A stretch of DNA of 64,000 bases from Thermoanaerobacter wiegelii Rt8.B1. Its GTDB lineage: Bacteria; Bacillota; Thermoanaerobacteria; Thermoanaerobacterales; Thermoanaerobacteraceae. Positions within the stretch are counted from its first letter, which is position 1. Each line of letters begins with the position of its first letter. The stretch is from positions 2,525,501 to 2,589,500 of the forward strand of contig NC_015958.1 of the NCBI RefSeq assembly GCF_000147695.2. Reading direction: 5' to 3'. Both the position numbers and the translations under genes were made by a program. Positions 1 to 11,820 of this stretch are shown here, piece after piece. The notes beneath the pieces are model-generated. The model had not been told where the DNA came from and did not search any database. It saw only the letters and a list, made by a program, of their open reading frames with translations.

Positions 1-501
1 AAAACGGCAACTAAAGAAGAAAAACTGTCAATTATAGAAAATTCTCTCCAGCGCTCCACTCAAACCATAGTCGATATTTACTCAAGATTTTTATTTGAAG
101 ATGAACTCCTAAAAAGGCGAAAAGACCATTCCTTATCTGTGGAAGAACTAAAACAAATGATGATAGATGCTCAGAAAAAAACTTATGGAGATGGACTTGA
201 CCAAAATTATATACACCCTTACATGTGGATAAATAAACCCCACTATTACGATGCTGACTTAAACTATTACAATTTCCCTTACGCTTTTGGTGAACTATTT
301 GTAAAAGGCCTAATTTGCAAGTACAATCAAGAAGGAGAAAAATTCGTAGAGGAGTACAAAGAACTTTTATCCCAAACAGGTAAGAAAAATCTTTACGAAT
401 TAGGAAAAATCGTGGGATTTGACATACATTCTGTCGACTTCTGGAGAAAATCTCTCGATGTCATAAAAGAAGAAATAGAACAATTTATTTCACTGATATG
501 A
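1..501 (+). CDS. pepF: Oligoendopeptidase F family M3 metallopeptidase, C-terminal part
   Basis: The frame is open from the first base to the TGA at 499-501, so this is the 3' end of a gene that starts outside the window. About 166 residues remain. The C-terminal block with DGLDQNYIHPYMWINKPHYY followed by FPYAFGELFVKGL is typical of the all-helical end of clostridial M3B oligoendopeptidases. The HExxH zinc motif would lie upstream and cannot be seen. These are cytoplasmic zinc peptidases that degrade short peptides. A GTG at 139 lies in frame but is internal. The gene converges with the arginine operon and is separated from argH by a repeat-derived hairpin. Confidence 0.85.
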   Translation, partial: KTATKEEKLSIIENSLQRSTQTIVDIYSRFLFEDELLKRRKDHSLSVEELKQMMIDAQKKTYGDGLDQNYIHPYMWINKPHYYDADLNYYNFPYAFGELFVKGLICKYNQEGEKFVEEYKELLSQTGKKNLYELGKIVGFDIHSVDFWRKSLDVIKEEIEQFISLI

Positions 502-508
502 CCCCAAA

Positions 509-566
509 CCCAAACAAAAGGGATGGTTTCTTTTGTTTGGGTTCTGAACTGTCCCCTTTGTTTGGG
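509..566. repeat. Diverged REP-like palindrome acting as bidirectional terminator
   Basis: A hairpin at 509-541 has arms CCCAAACAAAAG and CTTTTGTTTGGG. It is followed by a partial second copy, ACTGTCCCCTTTGTTTGG, at about 548-565. The layout matches the CAGACAAAAGG-ACCGTCC-TTTGTCTG palindromes near 56, 60 and 62 kb, with AGAC/GTCT changed to AAAC/GTTT. It lies between two convergent genes, so it probably terminates both. Confidence 0.6.
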
Positions 567-578
567 AGGGCTAAGTTT

Positions 579-1895
579 TTATATCTTTGGTGCACCTATA
601 GTTTTTCTTTTCTTCAATATATTTTTAAGATCTATCGCCCCATATACATCTTTTTCTATTACATCGCTGAATTTTTTAAGTTCTTCAAGTGATAACTCTT
701 CAATTGGTAAGTTTCGTTCTATCGCATATAAGACAACTTTGCCTGCAATTTCATGGGCGGTCCTAAAAGGAATACCTTTTTGTACAAGATAGTCTGCAAA
801 ATCTGTAGCATTCATGTAACCATATTTTGCAGCTTTTTCCATCTTCTCAGTCTTTACTTTAATTGTCTTTATCATTTCTGTAAAAACTCTTAAAGACATT
901 TTTAAAGTGTCTATTCCATCAAACAAAGCCTCTTTATCCTCCTGCATGTCTTTGTTATATGCAAGAGGAAGTCCTTTCATCACAGTAAGTATTGTAATCA
1001 AATCGCCGTAAACCCTGCCGGTTTTGCCCCTTATTAATTCTGCTGCATCGGGGTTTTTCTTTTGCGGCATCATACTGCTTCCTGTTGAAAATCTGTCGTC
1101 CATCTCAATAAAATCAAATTCTTTGGTGGACCACAAAATTAATTCCTCTGAGAACCTACTTAAATGCATCATTGTTATAGAGGCAAAGCTTAAAAATTCT
1201 ATTACAAAGTCTCTATCGCTTACACCATCCATGCTGTTTAAAGTTATATCATCGAATCCTAAAAGAGATGCCACGTATTTTCTATCAATATCAAAGGTGG
1301 TACCCGCAAGTGCACCAGAGCCTAAAGGCATTACATTGACTCTTTTCACCATATCCTCAAGCCTTGATAAATCTCTTTTAAACATTTCAACATAGGCAAG
1401 AAGATAATGGCCAAAAGTCACAGGCTGTGCCCTTTGCAGATGCGTATATCCCGGCATAATCGCCTTTTTATAAGTTTCAGCCATTTCTTTTAATGTATCT
1501 ATAAGTTTTATTAAATCCTCTTTTATTTTGTCTATCTCTTCTCTCAAATAAAGCCTTTCATCTGTCGCAACCTGGTCGTTTCGACTTCTTCCTGTGTGAA
1601 GTTTACGCCCTGTATCGCCTATTTTCTCAGTTAAAAGCCTTTCAACATAAGAATGAACATCTTCATCATTTGGTATCTCTCCTACATTGGTTTCATCAAG
1701 AATTTCCTTTAACCCTTTTTCTATTAAATTGAGCTCATCTTCTGTCAGCACTCCAGCTTTATAAAGCCCTTTGGAATGGGCGATTGAACCTAATATGTCG
1801 TGCTTTAGAAGCCTAATATCAAAAGAAATGGAGGAATTAAACTCCTCCATTAGTTTGTCCGTCTCGCTTTTAAACCTACCTCCCCACAGCTTCAT
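579..1895 (-). CDS. argH: Argininosuccinate lyase
   Basis: This 438-residue protein is the last gene of the arginine operon. It cleaves argininosuccinate to arginine and fumarate in the cytoplasm. Recognisable family blocks are the N-terminal [20 protein letters not shown], the [16 protein letters not shown] region and the signature [12 protein letters not shown] with its mobile catalytic serine loop. Length is close to the family norm (about 460). The ATG at 1895 is preceded by AGGAAGGA and lies 20 bases inside the 3' end of argG, so translation is probably coupled. The gene ends next to the hairpin that separates it from the convergent peptidase. Confidence 0.97.
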   Translation of the reverse strand: MKLWGGRFKSETDKLMEEFNSSISFDIRLLKHDILGSIAHSKGLYKAGVLTEDELNLIEKGLKEILDETNVGEIPNDEDVHSYVERLLTEKIGDTGRKLHTGRSRNDQVATDERLYLREEIDKIKEDLIKLIDTLKEMAETYKKAIMPGYTHLQRAQPVTFGHYLLAYVEMFKRDLSRLEDMVKRVNVMPLGSGALAGTTFDIDRKYVASLLGFDDITLNSMDGVSDRDFVIEFLSFASITMMHLSRFSEELILWSTKEFDFIEMDDRFSTGSSMMPQKKNPDAAELIRGKTGRVYGDLITILTVMKGLPLAYNKDMQEDKEALFDGIDTLKMSLRVFTEMIKTIKVKTEKMEKAAKYGYMNATDFADYLVQKGIPFRTAHEIAGKVVLYAIERNLPIEELSLEELKKFSDVIEKDVYGAIDLKNILKKRKTIGAPKI

Positions 1896-3108
1896 CCATA
1901 TCCTTCCTCTCCATTTCCATCAACGCCTTAATTTTTAAAGAAAGTCCAAAGAGATTTATGAATCCTTCTGCATCTTTTTGATTATAAACCTCATCTTTAC
2001 CAAAAGTTACAAATTCTTCATTGTAAAGAGAATAAGGAGATTTTGCTCCTGCATTTATGACATTTCCTTTATAAAGCTTTAGTCTTACAACACCCGTTAC
2101 ATTTTTTTGCGTTTCCTCCACAAAAGCGTCTAGCGCAGCTTTAAGTGGTGAAAACCACAAACCGTTGTAAACAAGGTCTGCATATTTTTGTGAAACCAAA
2201 TCCTTAAACCTCATTGTTTCCTTATCAAGCACAAGATATTCAAGTTCTTTGTGAGCAGCGTGAAGCAGTGTCCCTGCAGGAGTTTCATAAACACCGCGAG
2301 ATTTCATCCCTACAAGCCTATTTTCAACAATGTCGGCTATCCCCACACCGTTTCTTCCTGCAATTACGTTTAATTCTTCTATTAATTTGACAGGTTCTAA
2401 AGCTTTGCCGTTTACTTTCACAGGTATGCCCTTTTCAAATTCTATAACTACATATTCCGGCTTATCTGGGGCTTTGTCAGGTGGGGTGATTATATCGTAA
2501 AGGTCGCTTTTAGGCTCATTCCAGGGGTCTTCAAGGTCGCCACCTTCATGGCTTATATGCCACAAGTTATTATCGACACTGTATATTTTTTCTTTAGTAA
2601 CAGGGATTGGAATCCCTTTCTTTTTCGCATAGTCTATTTCATCTTCCCTTGATTTTAAATCCCATATCCTCCACGGGGCTATGATTTTTATTGAAGGGTC
2701 AAGAGCATGTATTGATACCTCAAACCTCACCTGGTCATTGCCTTTGCCTGTCGCACCATGAGCTATTGCCTTTGCACCCTCTTTGTGGGCAATCTCCACA
2801 AGTTTTTTGGCAATTAAAGGTCTCGCCATTGAAGTGCCTAAAAGGTATTTCCCTTCGTAAACAGCACCAGCCTTTAAAGTAGGAAATATATAATCTTTGA
2901 CAAATTCTTCTTTTACGTCTTCAATATATACTTTACTGGCACCACTCGCTAAAGCCTTGTCTTTTATATGTTTAAGTTCTTCTCCCTGTCCTACATCAAT
3001 GCAAGCCGCTATTATCTCACATTCATAGTTTTCTTTAAGCCATGGTATAATTACTGATGTGTCAAGTCCTCCTGAATAAGCAAGCACCACTTTTTCGCCT
3101 TTTAACAT
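1876..3108 (-). CDS. argG: Argininosuccinate synthase
   Basis: A 410-residue ATP-dependent ligase joining citrulline and aspartate. The N-terminal P-loop-like AYSGGLDTS and the downstream [13 protein letters not shown] and [15 protein letters not shown] blocks are diagnostic. The frame extends upstream to 3171, but the ATG at 3108 has AAGGAG eight bases upstream and gives the normal N-terminus [14 protein letters not shown], so I chose it. It lies 13 bases after the carB stop and overlaps argH at its end, in one leftward operon. Confidence 0.97.
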   Translation of the reverse strand: MLKGEKVVLAYSGGLDTSVIIPWLKENYECEIIAACIDVGQGEELKHIKDKALASGASKVYIEDVKEEFVKDYIFPTLKAGAVYEGKYLLGTSMARPLIAKKLVEIAHKEGAKAIAHGATGKGNDQVRFEVSIHALDPSIKIIAPWRIWDLKSREDEIDYAKKKGIPIPVTKEKIYSVDNNLWHISHEGGDLEDPWNEPKSDLYDIITPPDKAPDKPEYVVIEFEKGIPVKVNGKALEPVKLIEELNVIAGRNGVGIADIVENRLVGMKSRGVYETPAGTLLHAAHKELEYLVLDKETMRFKDLVSQKYADLVYNGLWFSPLKAALDAFVEETQKNVTGVVRLKLYKGNVINAGAKSPYSLYNEEFVTFGKDEVYNQKDAEGFINLFGLSLKIKALMEMERKDMDEAVGR

Positions 3109-3121
3109 TTTTAAACACTCC

Positions 3122-6100
3122 TTACAAAACCAAATTTTTGACATTGTCCTTTTGTATTTCTTGATATTCATTTACAGATAAAATGGACAAGCCGTTTATA
3201 TTTACCTTTGACACAGCATTTAATGCCGCTTTTATAGTATCTATAGATGTAAAAAGAGGAATTCTATATTCTACTGATGTTCTTCTTAACTTAAATCCCG
3301 TATTATCAGGTTTTTTGCCTTTTGTCGGTGTATTTACTACAGCGTCAAAATATCCATCCTTCAGCAATTTTATTGCATTGTCAAGAGACATAATATTTAC
3401 ATGAATACCCATCAAACTCAAATACTTACCTGTCCTGTATGTGGCATATATTTCATAACCTAAGCCCTGCAATTTTTCTACTAAAGATACTGCTTCTTGA
3501 AAATCTCTTTCCGCTATTGAAAGAAGAATCTTACCTTTTTTAGATATTTTAAGGCCTGCTCCTTCTAAAGCTTTGTAAAGTGCTCCTTCATAGCTTAAAT
3601 CTATACCCATTATTTCTCCAGTTGATTTCATTTCAGGACTTAGTGAAACTTCAACATCTGTCAATTTTTCCATAGAAAATACGGGAGCTTTTACAACCGT
3701 ATATGGGGTCTGCGGCCATAAACCGCCTTTATAACCTAACTCTTTTAGCCTTTTGCCTAAGGCCACTTCTACTGCGAGTTTTACCATAGGTATACCCGTT
3801 GCTTTGCTCATAATAGGTACAGTACGTGAAGCTCTGGGATTTACTTCTAACACGTATACAGTGCCTTCTTTTACAGCAAATTGAATATTTATAAGTCCTT
3901 TTACATTTAAAGCTTTTGAAATCTTCTCTGTGTATTCGATAATAGTGTTTATCTCCCGTTCAGACAAATTTCTTGCAGGATATATTGAGAAACTATCTCC
4001 TGAATGCACTCCAGCTCTTTCTATGTGCTCCATTATTCCGGGTATTAATACACACTCACCATCTGAAACTGCATCAACTTCTACTTCTCTTCCATCTATA
4101 TATTTATCTATTAAAACAGGTTTGCCTGGAGATACTTGGGTTGCATTTGAAACATAGTCGATTATCTCTTGAAGTGTGTTAACTTTTTCCATGGACTGAC
4201 CGCCTATAACATAGGATGGCCTTACAAGAAGTGGAAAACCAAGTTTTAAGGCTATATCTTTTGCATCTCCTACTGTTAATGCATATTCGCCTTTAGGTTG
4301 ATTGATGTTTAGCTCTTTTAAAAGTTTTGAGAATTTTTCCCTGTCTTCACTTATGTCAATGCTTTCATGCGATGTGCCTAATATTTTCACTCCGTTTTTG
4401 ACTAACTCTTCTGTAAGATTTATCGCTGTCTGGCCGCCAAACATTACCATTACACCAAGTGGTTTTTCTTTTTCATATATGTTTAAAACATCCTCCAATG
4501 TAATAGGCTCAAAGTACAACCTGTCTCCCGTGTCAAAGTCTGTGCTGACAGTTTCAGGATTGTTGTTTATTATGATAGATTTAATTCCAGCATCTCTTAA
4601 AGCCCACAAGGCTTTAACAGAACAGTAATCAAACTCAATTCCCTGACCAATTCTTATAGGACCAGAGCCTATTACAATTACTTTTGGTATGTCATGGGTC
4701 TCAACTTCGTCTTCTTCGCCATAAGTTGAATATATATATTGTGTAACTGATTCAAATTCCGCTGCACAGGTATCTACCATTTTATAGGAAGGATATATGC
4801 TATATTCTTTTCTTAATGCTCTCACATCTTCTTCTTTAATTCCCTTTATTGTTGCAATTTCTCTGTCTGAAAATCCCATTCTCTTTGCTTTTTTAAGAAT
4901 CTCTTCCCTTAACTCATTTTTCTCTATTTCCCTTTCCATATTTATAATATTTAAAAGCTTATTTAAAAACCATTTGTCTATTTTTGTAACGTCATTAATA
5001 TAATCAATGTCTATATCGCGGCGAAGAGCTTCTGCTATATAAAATAGCCTCATGTCATTAGGAACTGATATGCCTTTTAGTATTTCTTCTGTTTTCATGC
5101 CTTTTATATTGTTTAATCGAAGGCCGTAAGCTTTTATCTCTAATGACCTTACGGCCTTCAAGAGGGAGGCTTCAAAAGACCTTTCTATTGCCATTACTTC
5201 TCCTGTCGCCTTCATCTGTGTACCTATTTTTCTATCAGTAGTATAAAATTTGTCAAAAGGCCATCTCGGTATTTTTGTCACAACATAATCCAGTGCAGGT
5301 TCAAAAAATGCAGTTGTTTTACCTGTTACAGGATTTTTTATTTCATCAAGTCTAAGCCCTATTGCAATTTTTGCAGCAACCTTTGCAATAGGATAACCTG
5401 TCGCTTTTGATGCCAGTGCGCTTGAACGACTAACCCTTGGGTTTACTTCTATAACATAGTATTTGTGGCTTTGGGGATCTAAAGCAAATTGGATATTACA
5501 TCCTCCCTCAATTTTTAAAGCCTTGATTATTTTAATGCCTGCACTTCTTAACATTTGATATTCGTAATCTGACAAAGTCTGCACTGGCGCTACAACTATA
5601 CTATCTCCTGTATGAACTCCTACTGGATCAAAATTTTCCATGCTGCAAATCGTAATACAATTATCAGCGGCATCTCTCATTACCTCAAACTCTATTTCTT
5701 TCCATCCGTACAGAGATTTTTCAACAAGCACTTCTCCAACCATGCTTTTTTTAAGACCTAAATCCACAATCGATATAAGTTCTTCGTCATTGTGGGCTAT
5801 ACCACCGCCTGTACCTCCGAGTGTATATGCAGGCCTTATTATCAAAGGATAACCGTAATTTTTAGCAAATTTAAGTGCATCCTCTACATTTGTGACTGTG
5901 ATACTTTCAGCAACTGGCTCTCCTATTTCCTGCATTTTTCTTTTAAAAAGTTCTCTATCTTCTGCAGTTTTTATTGACTCAAAAGAAGTTCCTAAAAGTT
6001 TTACATTATATTTATCTAAAATTCCTTCTTCTTTAAGTCTGACAGCAAGATTAAGCCCTGTCTGTCCTCCTAAGGTAGCAAGAATTCCATCGGGTTTTTC

Positions 6101-6340
6101 TTTAGCTATTATTTTTTCAACTACAGAAACAGTAGGATTTTCAATATAAACAATATCTGCTATATCAGTATCAGTCATTATGGTAGCTGGATTGTTGTTT
6201 ACCAGAACGACTTGTACCCCTTCTTCTTTTAAGGATTTACAGGCTTGGGTTCCTGAATAATCAAACTCCGCTGCTTGCCCTATTATAATAGGGCCTGAGC
6301 CTATTACCAGAACCTTACTAATATCCTTATACTTCGGCAA
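3122..6340 (-). CDS. carB: Carbamoyl-phosphate synthase, large subunit
   Basis: The 1072-residue protein has the standard duplicated layout. Each half carries a GSGPI(I/R)IGQ block followed by an ATP-grasp domain (starts near residues 10 and 555). A C-terminal MGS-like allosteric domain starts near residue 930. It makes carbamoyl phosphate from bicarbonate, ammonia delivered by CarA, and two ATP. The start is a TTG at 6338-6340 with AAGGAGG about eight bases upstream, within the end of carA (14-base overlap). Its place inside the arg operon suggests it serves arginine first; a separate pyrimidine-linked copy may exist elsewhere in the genome. Confidence 0.97.
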   Translation of the reverse strand: MPKYKDISKVLVIGSGPIIIGQAAEFDYSGTQACKSLKEEGVQVVLVNNNPATIMTDTDIADIVYIENPTVSVVEKIIAKEKPDGILATLGGQTGLNLAVRLKEEGILDKYNVKLLGTSFESIKTAEDRELFKRKMQEIGEPVAESITVTNVEDALKFAKNYGYPLIIRPAYTLGGTGGGIAHNDEELISIVDLGLKKSMVGEVLVEKSLYGWKEIEFEVMRDAADNCITICSMENFDPVGVHTGDSIVVAPVQTLSDYEYQMLRSAGIKIIKALKIEGGCNIQFALDPQSHKYYVIEVNPRVSRSSALASKATGYPIAKVAAKIAIGLRLDEIKNPVTGKTTAFFEPALDYVVTKIPRWPFDKFYTTDRKIGTQMKATGEVMAIERSFEASLLKAVRSLEIKAYGLRLNNIKGMKTEEILKGISVPNDMRLFYIAEALRRDIDIDYINDVTKIDKWFLNKLLNIINMEREIEKNELREEILKKAKRMGFSDREIATIKGIKEEDVRALRKEYSIYPSYKMVDTCAAEFESVTQYIYSTYGEEDEVETHDIPKVIVIGSGPIRIGQGIEFDYCSVKALWALRDAGIKSIIINNNPETVSTDFDTGDRLYFEPITLEDVLNIYEKEKPLGVMVMFGGQTAINLTEELVKNGVKILGTSHESIDISEDREKFSKLLKELNINQPKGEYALTVGDAKDIALKLGFPLLVRPSYVIGGQSMEKVNTLQEIIDYVSNATQVSPGKPVLIDKYIDGREVEVDAVSDGECVLIPGIMEHIERAGVHSGDSFSIYPARNLSEREINTIIEYTEKISKALNVKGLINIQFAVKEGTVYVLEVNPRASRTVPIMSKATGIPMVKLAVEVALGKRLKELGYKGGLWPQTPYTVVKAPVFSMEKLTDVEVSLSPEMKSTGEIMGIDLSYEGALYKALEGAGLKISKKGKILLSIAERDFQEAVSLVEKLQGLGYEIYATYRTGKYLSLMGIHVNIMSLDNAIKLLKDGYFDAVVNTPTKGKKPDNTGFKLRRTSVEYRIPLFTSIDTIKAALNAVSKVNINGLSILSVNEYQEIQKDNVKNLVL

Positions 6341-7397
6341 AATAAGACCTCCTTTTGTAAACCATGACTATATCCATGAATTTATCAAAAATATCTGTTG
6401 AATCACGGGGCCCAGGACATGCCTCAGGATGATACTGTACAGAAAAAACTGGCAGAAACCTATGCATAATGCCTTCTACTGTTCCATCGTTTAAGTTTAT
6501 ATGGGTTACAGTTATCTTGTCTTTATCTATTGACTCCTCTTCAACAGCGTATCCGTGGTTTTGAGAAGTTATATAGTCTTTATTTGTTAGTAAATCCTTA
6601 ACAGGTTGATTTGCACCTCTGTGGCCAAATTTCATCTTTACTGTATTACATCCAAGAGCAAGGGCTATTATTTGATGCCCTAAGCATATTCCAAGCACAG
6701 GTTTTATACCTATAAAATGTTTAGTAAGTTCTATTGCATAAACTGCATCTTTAGGGTCTCCTGGTCCATTTGAAAGAAATATTGCATCGGGATTTATTTG
6801 CATAACATCATCATAACTTGTATTATAAGGAAACACATAAATATCAAACCCAACAGAATTTAGCATCTTTAAAATACTTTTCTTTGTGCCAAGGTCAATA
6901 AAAGCAAGTTTTGGGCCAATACCCGCTATACGATATGACCTTTTTGTAGAAACTTCTTCTAAAAGATTTGTTTGGTCAAATTCTATGTCGTCGTCAGGGT
7001 TACAAGTTATAATTCCTCTCATAGTTCCATTTTCTCTAAGCTTTTTTGTCAAAGCCCTTGTATCAATTCCCGATAATACTGGTATGTTGTGCTTATCAAG
7101 ATAGCTTAAAAGCGACTCTTCACTTTGAAAATTACTAGGCTTATCGCAATATTCTCGTACCACAAATCCTCTTATATGAGGCTTTTCTGATTGAAAGTCG
7201 TATTTGTTAATACCGTAATTTCCTATTAAAGGGTATGTCATGACAACTATTTGGCCTGCATAGGAAGGATCTGTTATGGCTTCTTGATAGCCTGTCATCC
7301 CTGTAGTAAAAACAACTTCTCCATATCCTTTTTTGTTTTTGCTTATTAACTCACCTTCAAATATGTTTCCATCCTCAAGTTTCAAATAACCTTTCAT
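6327..7397 (-). CDS. carA: Carbamoyl-phosphate synthase, small (glutaminase) subunit
   Basis: A 356-residue class I glutamine amidotransferase subunit. The N-terminal CPSase domain shows [15 protein letters not shown]. The C-terminal triad domain shows GICLGHQ (nucleophile Cys) and [10 protein letters not shown] (His and Glu). It hydrolyses glutamine and channels ammonia to CarB. The frame opens further upstream, but the ATG at 7397 ([10 protein letters not shown]) matches the family start and sits directly after the argD stop codon. The SD is weak, so coupling to argD is likely. Overlap with carB is 14 bases. Confidence 0.96.
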   Translation of the reverse strand: MKGYLKLEDGNIFEGELISKNKKGYGEVVFTTGMTGYQEAITDPSYAGQIVVMTYPLIGNYGINKYDFQSEKPHIRGFVVREYCDKPSNFQSEESLLSYLDKHNIPVLSGIDTRALTKKLRENGTMRGIITCNPDDDIEFDQTNLLEEVSTKRSYRIAGIGPKLAFIDLGTKKSILKMLNSVGFDIYVFPYNTSYDDVMQINPDAIFLSNGPGDPKDAVYAIELTKHFIGIKPVLGICLGHQIIALALGCNTVKMKFGHRGANQPVKDLLTNKDYITSQNHGYAVEEESIDKDKITVTHINLNDGTVEGIMHRFLPVFSVQYHPEACPGPRDSTDIFDKFMDIVMVYKRRSYFAEV

Positions 7398-7398
7398 A

Positions 7399-8583
7399 CT
7401 AAAACCCCATTTCGTGTAAAACATCTTCCAGTATTATTATCGCCGTATCTATTTCCTCTTCTGTCACAGTAAGAGGAGGAACAAATCTTAAAACATTGTG
7501 GCTGATACAATTTATAAGTAAGCCTTTTTCCATTGCCTTTGTCACAATATCCGAAGCCTCTTCCATATCCATTTGACAGCCTATCATAAGGCCCTTTCCT
7601 CTCACCTCTTTTATGACACTGTATTTCTCCTTTAAATTTTTAAGTTTTCTCCTAAAATACTCGCCTTTTTGAGCCACACTATCTAAAAAGCCTTCCTTTG
7701 TTATCTCATTCATAACCGCAATTCCTGCAGCACAAGCTAGGGGATTTCCTCCAAAGGTTGAAGCGTGGTCTCCTGGTGAAAAAACTGATTTATCCTCTTT
7801 TGCAACAATTGCTCCTATTGGGAATCCTCCTCCCAATCCCTTTGCCAATGTCATAATGTCAGGAGTTACACCGTAATGCTCATATCCAAAAAGTTTTCCA
7901 GTTCTTCCTATACCTGTCTGAACTTCGTCTATTATAAAGAGAATATCATTTTCATCGCATATTTCTCTTGCCACCTTTATATATTCTGGTGTAGCTTCAT
8001 GGATACCGCCTTCACCTTGCACTACTTCCAGCATAATTGCACATACTTCATCATCAATTGCTTCATAAAGAGCATCAATATCATTAAAGGGTACATATTT
8101 AAAACCAGAAAGAAGTGGACCAAAACCTTTGTGATACTTCTCTTGACCTGTTGCAGTCAATGCTCCAAAAGTTCTTCCATGAAAAGAATTTTTGGCAGAT
8201 ATAACTTTATACCTTTTATCACCGTATTTTAATGAGGCATATTTTCTGGCAAGTTTTATGGCGCCTTCATTTGCTTCTGCACCGCTGTTTGCAAAAAATA
8301 CTCTATCTCCAAAGGAGTTTTCCGCAATTATCTTTGCAAGTTCTATCTGATTCTCATTCCAATAAAGATTAGAACAGTGTATAAGTTTTTCAGATTGGTT
8401 CTTTATAGCATCAACTAATGCCGGATGACAATGCCCCAGTGAATTTACTGCAATACCTGCGACAAAATCGAGATAGACATTTCCTTTGTCATCCCACACT
8501 TTTGTCCCTTTTCCCTCTATCAAGGTAATAGGGTATCTGCTGTAAGTATTCATTACATATTTCTTATTCTCAGAGATTATCAT
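7399..8583 (-). CDS. argD: Acetylornithine aminotransferase
   Basis: A PLP-dependent class III aminotransferase of about 394 residues. It converts N-acetylglutamate semialdehyde to N-acetylornithine. Visible motifs are FANSGAEANEGAIKLARK, the IIDEVQTGIGRTG block with the PLP-binding Asp, and LAKGLGGGFPIGA with the Schiff-base Lys. The ATG at 8583 is used here. An in-frame TTG at 8589 has better spacing from the AAAGGA motif, so the true start could be two codons earlier. It overlaps the end of argB. Confidence 0.96.
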   Translation of the reverse strand: MIISENKKYVMNTYSRYPITLIEGKGTKVWDDKGNVYLDFVAGIAVNSLGHCHPALVDAIKNQSEKLIHCSNLYWNENQIELAKIIAENSFGDRVFFANSGAEANEGAIKLARKYASLKYGDKRYKVISAKNSFHGRTFGALTATGQEKYHKGFGPLLSGFKYVPFNDIDALYEAIDDEVCAIMLEVVQGEGGIHEATPEYIKVAREICDENDILFIIDEVQTGIGRTGKLFGYEHYGVTPDIMTLAKGLGGGFPIGAIVAKEDKSVFSPGDHASTFGGNPLACAAGIAVMNEITKEGFLDSVAQKGEYFRRKLKNLKEKYSVIKEVRGKGLMIGCQMDMEEASDIVTKAMEKGLLINCISHNVLRFVPPLTVTEEEIDTAIIILEDVLHEMGF

Positions 8584-9469
8584 CGTCAAAACATTCCTTT
8601 CCTATCATAGTACCTATCCCTTCATCAGTAAAAATTTCAAGAAGCAGTGAATGTGTAAGCCTTCCGTCAATGATGTGAGCTCTTTTCACGCCATTTTCAA
8701 CAGCTTTTATGCAACATTCAAGTTTTGGTATCATTCCACCGTTTATGCGTCCCGAATTCATAAATTCTTTTGCGTGCTCTAAGTCCATTCGGGATATTAG
8801 GCTACTTTTATCATTTATATTTGATAGAATTCCTTCGACATCTGTAAGTAAAATTAGTTTTTCAGCCTTTAATGCTTCTGCGATTTTCCCTGCTGCAGTA
8901 TCCGCATTTACATTGTATGTTTCGCCGTCATCTCCGAAAGATGTCGGTGCAATAACAGGTATATAGCCTTTTTCCAGCATCATCGTTATTACATCTATGT
9001 TTACATCTACAATTTTTCCTACGTATCCTATGTCGCCGTTTGAGGTATCTTTTTCCGCCTTTAAAAGTCTCCCATCTTTCCCGCTTACGCCAATCGCCTG
9101 GCCCCCTAGTTCATTGATCAAGGATACAATTTCTTTGTTGATACGACCTGTCAGCACCATTTCAACAATCTCCATCGTGGCCTCGTCGGTAACCCTCAAG
9201 CCATTTACAAACTTTGATTCTATATCTAACCTCTCCAGCATTTTATTTATTTCTGGTCCACCGCCATGGACGACCACAGGGTTTAACCCTACAAATTTCA
9301 TCAATACAATGTCCTGCATTACCATTCTTTTTAAATTGCAGTCTAACATTGCACTTCCACCGTATTTTATTACAACTGTCTTGCCGGAGAACTTTTTAAT
9401 ATAAGGGAGTGCTTCTATTAAAACATGGGCTTTTGCGATTTCGTCACCATATTTTTGCTTTCTAATCAT
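8570..9469 (-). CDS. argB: Acetylglutamate kinase
   Basis: A 299-residue amino-acid kinase that phosphorylates N-acetylglutamate, usually the arginine-inhibited step in organisms with the cyclic pathway. The motifs VIKYGGSAM (phosphate loop), VHGGGPEIN, NADTAAGKIAEAL and LLTDVEGI are all present. The N-terminal helix IAKAHVLIEALPYIKKF resembles that of the arginine-sensitive hexameric type, which would fit feedback control, although that is inference. The ATG at 9469 overlaps the argJ stop as ATGA. Confidence 0.96.
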   Translation of the reverse strand: MIRKQKYGDEIAKAHVLIEALPYIKKFSGKTVVIKYGGSAMLDCNLKRMVMQDIVLMKFVGLNPVVVHGGGPEINKMLERLDIESKFVNGLRVTDEATMEIVEMVLTGRINKEIVSLINELGGQAIGVSGKDGRLLKAEKDTSNGDIGYVGKIVDVNIDVITMMLEKGYIPVIAPTSFGDDGETYNVNADTAAGKIAEALKAEKLILLTDVEGILSNINDKSSLISRMDLEHAKEFMNSGRINGGMIPKLECCIKAVENGVKRAHIIDGRLTHSLLLEIFTDEGIGTMIGKECFDDDNL

Positions 9470-10686
9470 GTTCTATAACTCCCGTTAATTTTTACATAGT
9501 CATAGCTTAAGTCGCACCCCCAAGAAGTCGCACTATATTCCCCGGCCTTCATATCTACGGTTACAGTAATCTCTTTTTCTTTTAAAATTTCTTTGGCTAA
9601 AGCCTCATCAAAAAAGATGTAACCTCCGTTTTCACAAACTTTAATTTCTCCTTTCATGCTTTTTAAATATATGTCAACTCTACTTGCGTCAAAATCTGCT
9701 CCTGAATATCCCACTGCCGCGAGAATCCTTCCCCAGTTGGCGTCTTCACCGAATATAGCTGTCTTTACAAGATTTGAGTTTACGATAGACTTTGCAGCTA
9801 ATCTTGCATCTTTTTCAGTTTTTGCATTTATTACATTTACTTCCATGAACTTAGTTGCTCCTTCCCCATCCTTCACAATAAGTTTTGCAAGAGTTTTATT
9901 CACATACTCTAAGGCTTTATAAAACACATCAAATTCATGAGTCCCTTCTTCTATTATTTTGTTTTGCGCTTCCCCATTTGCAAGTATTATCGCTGTATCA
10001 TTTGTGCTCATATCTCCATCAACAGAAATCATGTTATAAGTTTTGTCTACAGTTTCTTTAAAAGCTTTGTTTAATGCAACTTTAGTTATACTCGCATCTG
10101 TAAGTATAAAAGAAAGCATTGTCGCCATATTTGGATGTATCATACCTGACCCTTTTGCAAACCCTGTCATTGTAACAATTTTACCTTCTATTACAAACTT
10201 GGCTGTCACACCTTTTAAAAAAGTATCTGTTGTCATTATAGCTTCAGCCGCCTGGTACCCACCCTCTGTTGAAAGATTTTCTGCCGCAGCCTCAATCCCT
10301 TTTAAAACTTTTTCCATAGGAAGAGGTGCACCAATAACCCCTGTAGAACATACCAGCACATTTTCTTCATCTATTTTAAGAAGTTGTGACACTTTTTTTG
10401 CCATGTTAACAGCATCCTCAAAACCTTTTTCTCCTGTGCAGGCATTGGCATTGCCACTGTTTATAATGATCGCCTGTGCTATACCTTTTTCTATTCTTTT
10501 CATATCAAGAAGGACTGGCGCCGCTTTAACCTTATTCGTTGTAAATACAGCTGCTGCATTTGCCACTTTTTCTGAATATATGAGTGCGACATCTTTTTTG
10601 CTTTTTTTAATTCCTGCAAAGATACCGGAAGCCAAAAAGCCTTTCGGCAGTTCAATACTTCCTTCTAAAATCTCCAACTCTTTCAT
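9466..10686 (-). CDS. argJ: Bifunctional ornithine acetyltransferase / N-acetylglutamate synthase
   Basis: A 406-residue ArgJ-family protein that recycles the acetyl group from N-acetylornithine to glutamate. The self-cleavage and nucleophile motif HPNMATMLSF is present, with the catalytic Thr after Ala. Clostridial ArgJ enzymes of this kind are usually bifunctional, and no argA is seen here, so I call it bifunctional by family knowledge. The ATG at 10686 has GGAGG seven bases upstream; the longer frame to 10701 lacks support. It is the second gene of the operon, 44 bases after argC. Confidence 0.95.
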   Translation of the reverse strand: MKELEILEGSIELPKGFLASGIFAGIKKSKKDVALIYSEKVANAAAVFTTNKVKAAPVLLDMKRIEKGIAQAIIINSGNANACTGEKGFEDAVNMAKKVSQLLKIDEENVLVCSTGVIGAPLPMEKVLKGIEAAAENLSTEGGYQAAEAIMTTDTFLKGVTAKFVIEGKIVTMTGFAKGSGMIHPNMATMLSFILTDASITKVALNKAFKETVDKTYNMISVDGDMSTNDTAIILANGEAQNKIIEEGTHEFDVFYKALEYVNKTLAKLIVKDGEGATKFMEVNVINAKTEKDARLAAKSIVNSNLVKTAIFGEDANWGRILAAVGYSGADFDASRVDIYLKSMKGEIKVCENGGYIFFDEALAKEILKEKEITVTVDMKAGEYSATSWGCDLSYDYVKINGSYRT

Positions 10687-10730
10687 TATCAAATCCTCCA
10701 AATCCCTTTATTTTTTGTATGTGTTTTTAT

Positions 10731-11765
10731 CTACGGATATATCGGAACTATATCAAGTCCAGTATTTTCATCCATTCCAAACATAATATTCATATTTTGC
10801 ACTGCCTGTCCTGACGCCCCTTTAACGAGATTATCAATCGCAGACATAACTATTAAAGTATTAGTATGTTTATCAACTTCAAACCCTATGTGACAAAAAT
10901 TCGACCCATAAACACTTTTTGTTGCGGGGTAATTGCCGGGTTGTAGCACTTTTACAAAATACTCATTTTTATAAAAATCGGTGTAAACATTATAAACAGT
11001 GTTTACATCCATATCTTTTTTTAGTTTACAATACATAGTACTTAAAATTCCTCTTGTCATTGGTGTGAGGTGGGGCGTAAACACAACAGACACTTTTTCA
11101 CCAAAAACTTTTGAAAGTTCTTGCTCCATCTCTGGGATATGTCTGTGTTTTGCAACATTATACGCTTTTATGTTTTCATTGCATTCTGCATACATATTGT
11201 TATGGGAGGGATTGTGACCTGCCCCTGATACCCCTGACTTTGAATCAACAATTACATTCCCCTCTATTATGCCATTTGTAAGAAGAGGCATAAGCCCTAA
11301 TATAACGCTTGTAGGATAACATCCAGGATTTCCAACAACTTGGGCCTCTTTTATGTCATCTCTATAAATTTCAGGGAGGCCATATACTCTTTTGATATCT
11401 CCATAATCCTCGTAATCTCCACTATACCATTCTTTATAGACAAAGTAATCGTCAAATCTAAAGTCAGCTCCTAAGTCAATCACCTTTACTCCTCTTTTTA
11501 CAGCTTCTCTTGCTATTTTTGAAGCATGACCTGAAGGCAAAGCTGTAAATATAACGTCGCAATTCGATATTGCCTTTTCAACGTCGGCTTCTTCCAACTC
11601 TTTGTCGCAAAAGCCAATGAGGGATGAATAAACATCCGAAATTTCTTTGGTATTATAACTTTGAGAAGAAAGATATTTTATCTCTACCTTTTCGTGCTTT
11701 GAAAGTATTCTTATAAGTTCAACCCCCGTATAACCAGTTGCACCAAATATTCCTACCCTCACCAT
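10731..11765 (-). CDS. argC: N-acetyl-gamma-glutamyl-phosphate reductase
   Basis: A 344-residue NADPH-dependent reductase forming N-acetylglutamate semialdehyde. The N-terminal Rossmann block [15 protein letters not shown] and the active-site GNPGCYPTS (catalytic Cys) are clear, with the [12 protein letters not shown] block following. It is the first gene of the eight-gene leftward arginine operon. The ATG at 11765 has GGAGG at a normal distance. Expression should respond to arginine through the ArgR/AhrC-like sites upstream. Confidence 0.97.
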   Translation of the reverse strand: MVRVGIFGATGYTGVELIRILSKHEKVEIKYLSSQSYNTKEISDVYSSLIGFCDKELEEADVEKAISNCDVIFTALPSGHASKIAREAVKRGVKVIDLGADFRFDDYFVYKEWYSGDYEDYGDIKRVYGLPEIYRDDIKEAQVVGNPGCYPTSVILGLMPLLTNGIIEGNVIVDSKSGVSGAGHNPSHNNMYAECNENIKAYNVAKHRHIPEMEQELSKVFGEKVSVVFTPHLTPMTRGILSTMYCKLKKDMDVNTVYNVYTDFYKNEYFVKVLQPGNYPATKSVYGSNFCHIGFEVDKHTNTLIVMSAIDNLVKGASGQAVQNMNIMFGMDENTGLDIVPIYP

Positions 11766-11820
11766 TTAAAGTACCTCCCTCTTTTACACCCTCGGTCATT
11801 AATTAATATATATACGTTTT

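Noticed and set aside
10043-10786. A 247-codon frame opposite argJ
   Set aside because: It is the reverse complement of a clearly conserved gene and has no family features.
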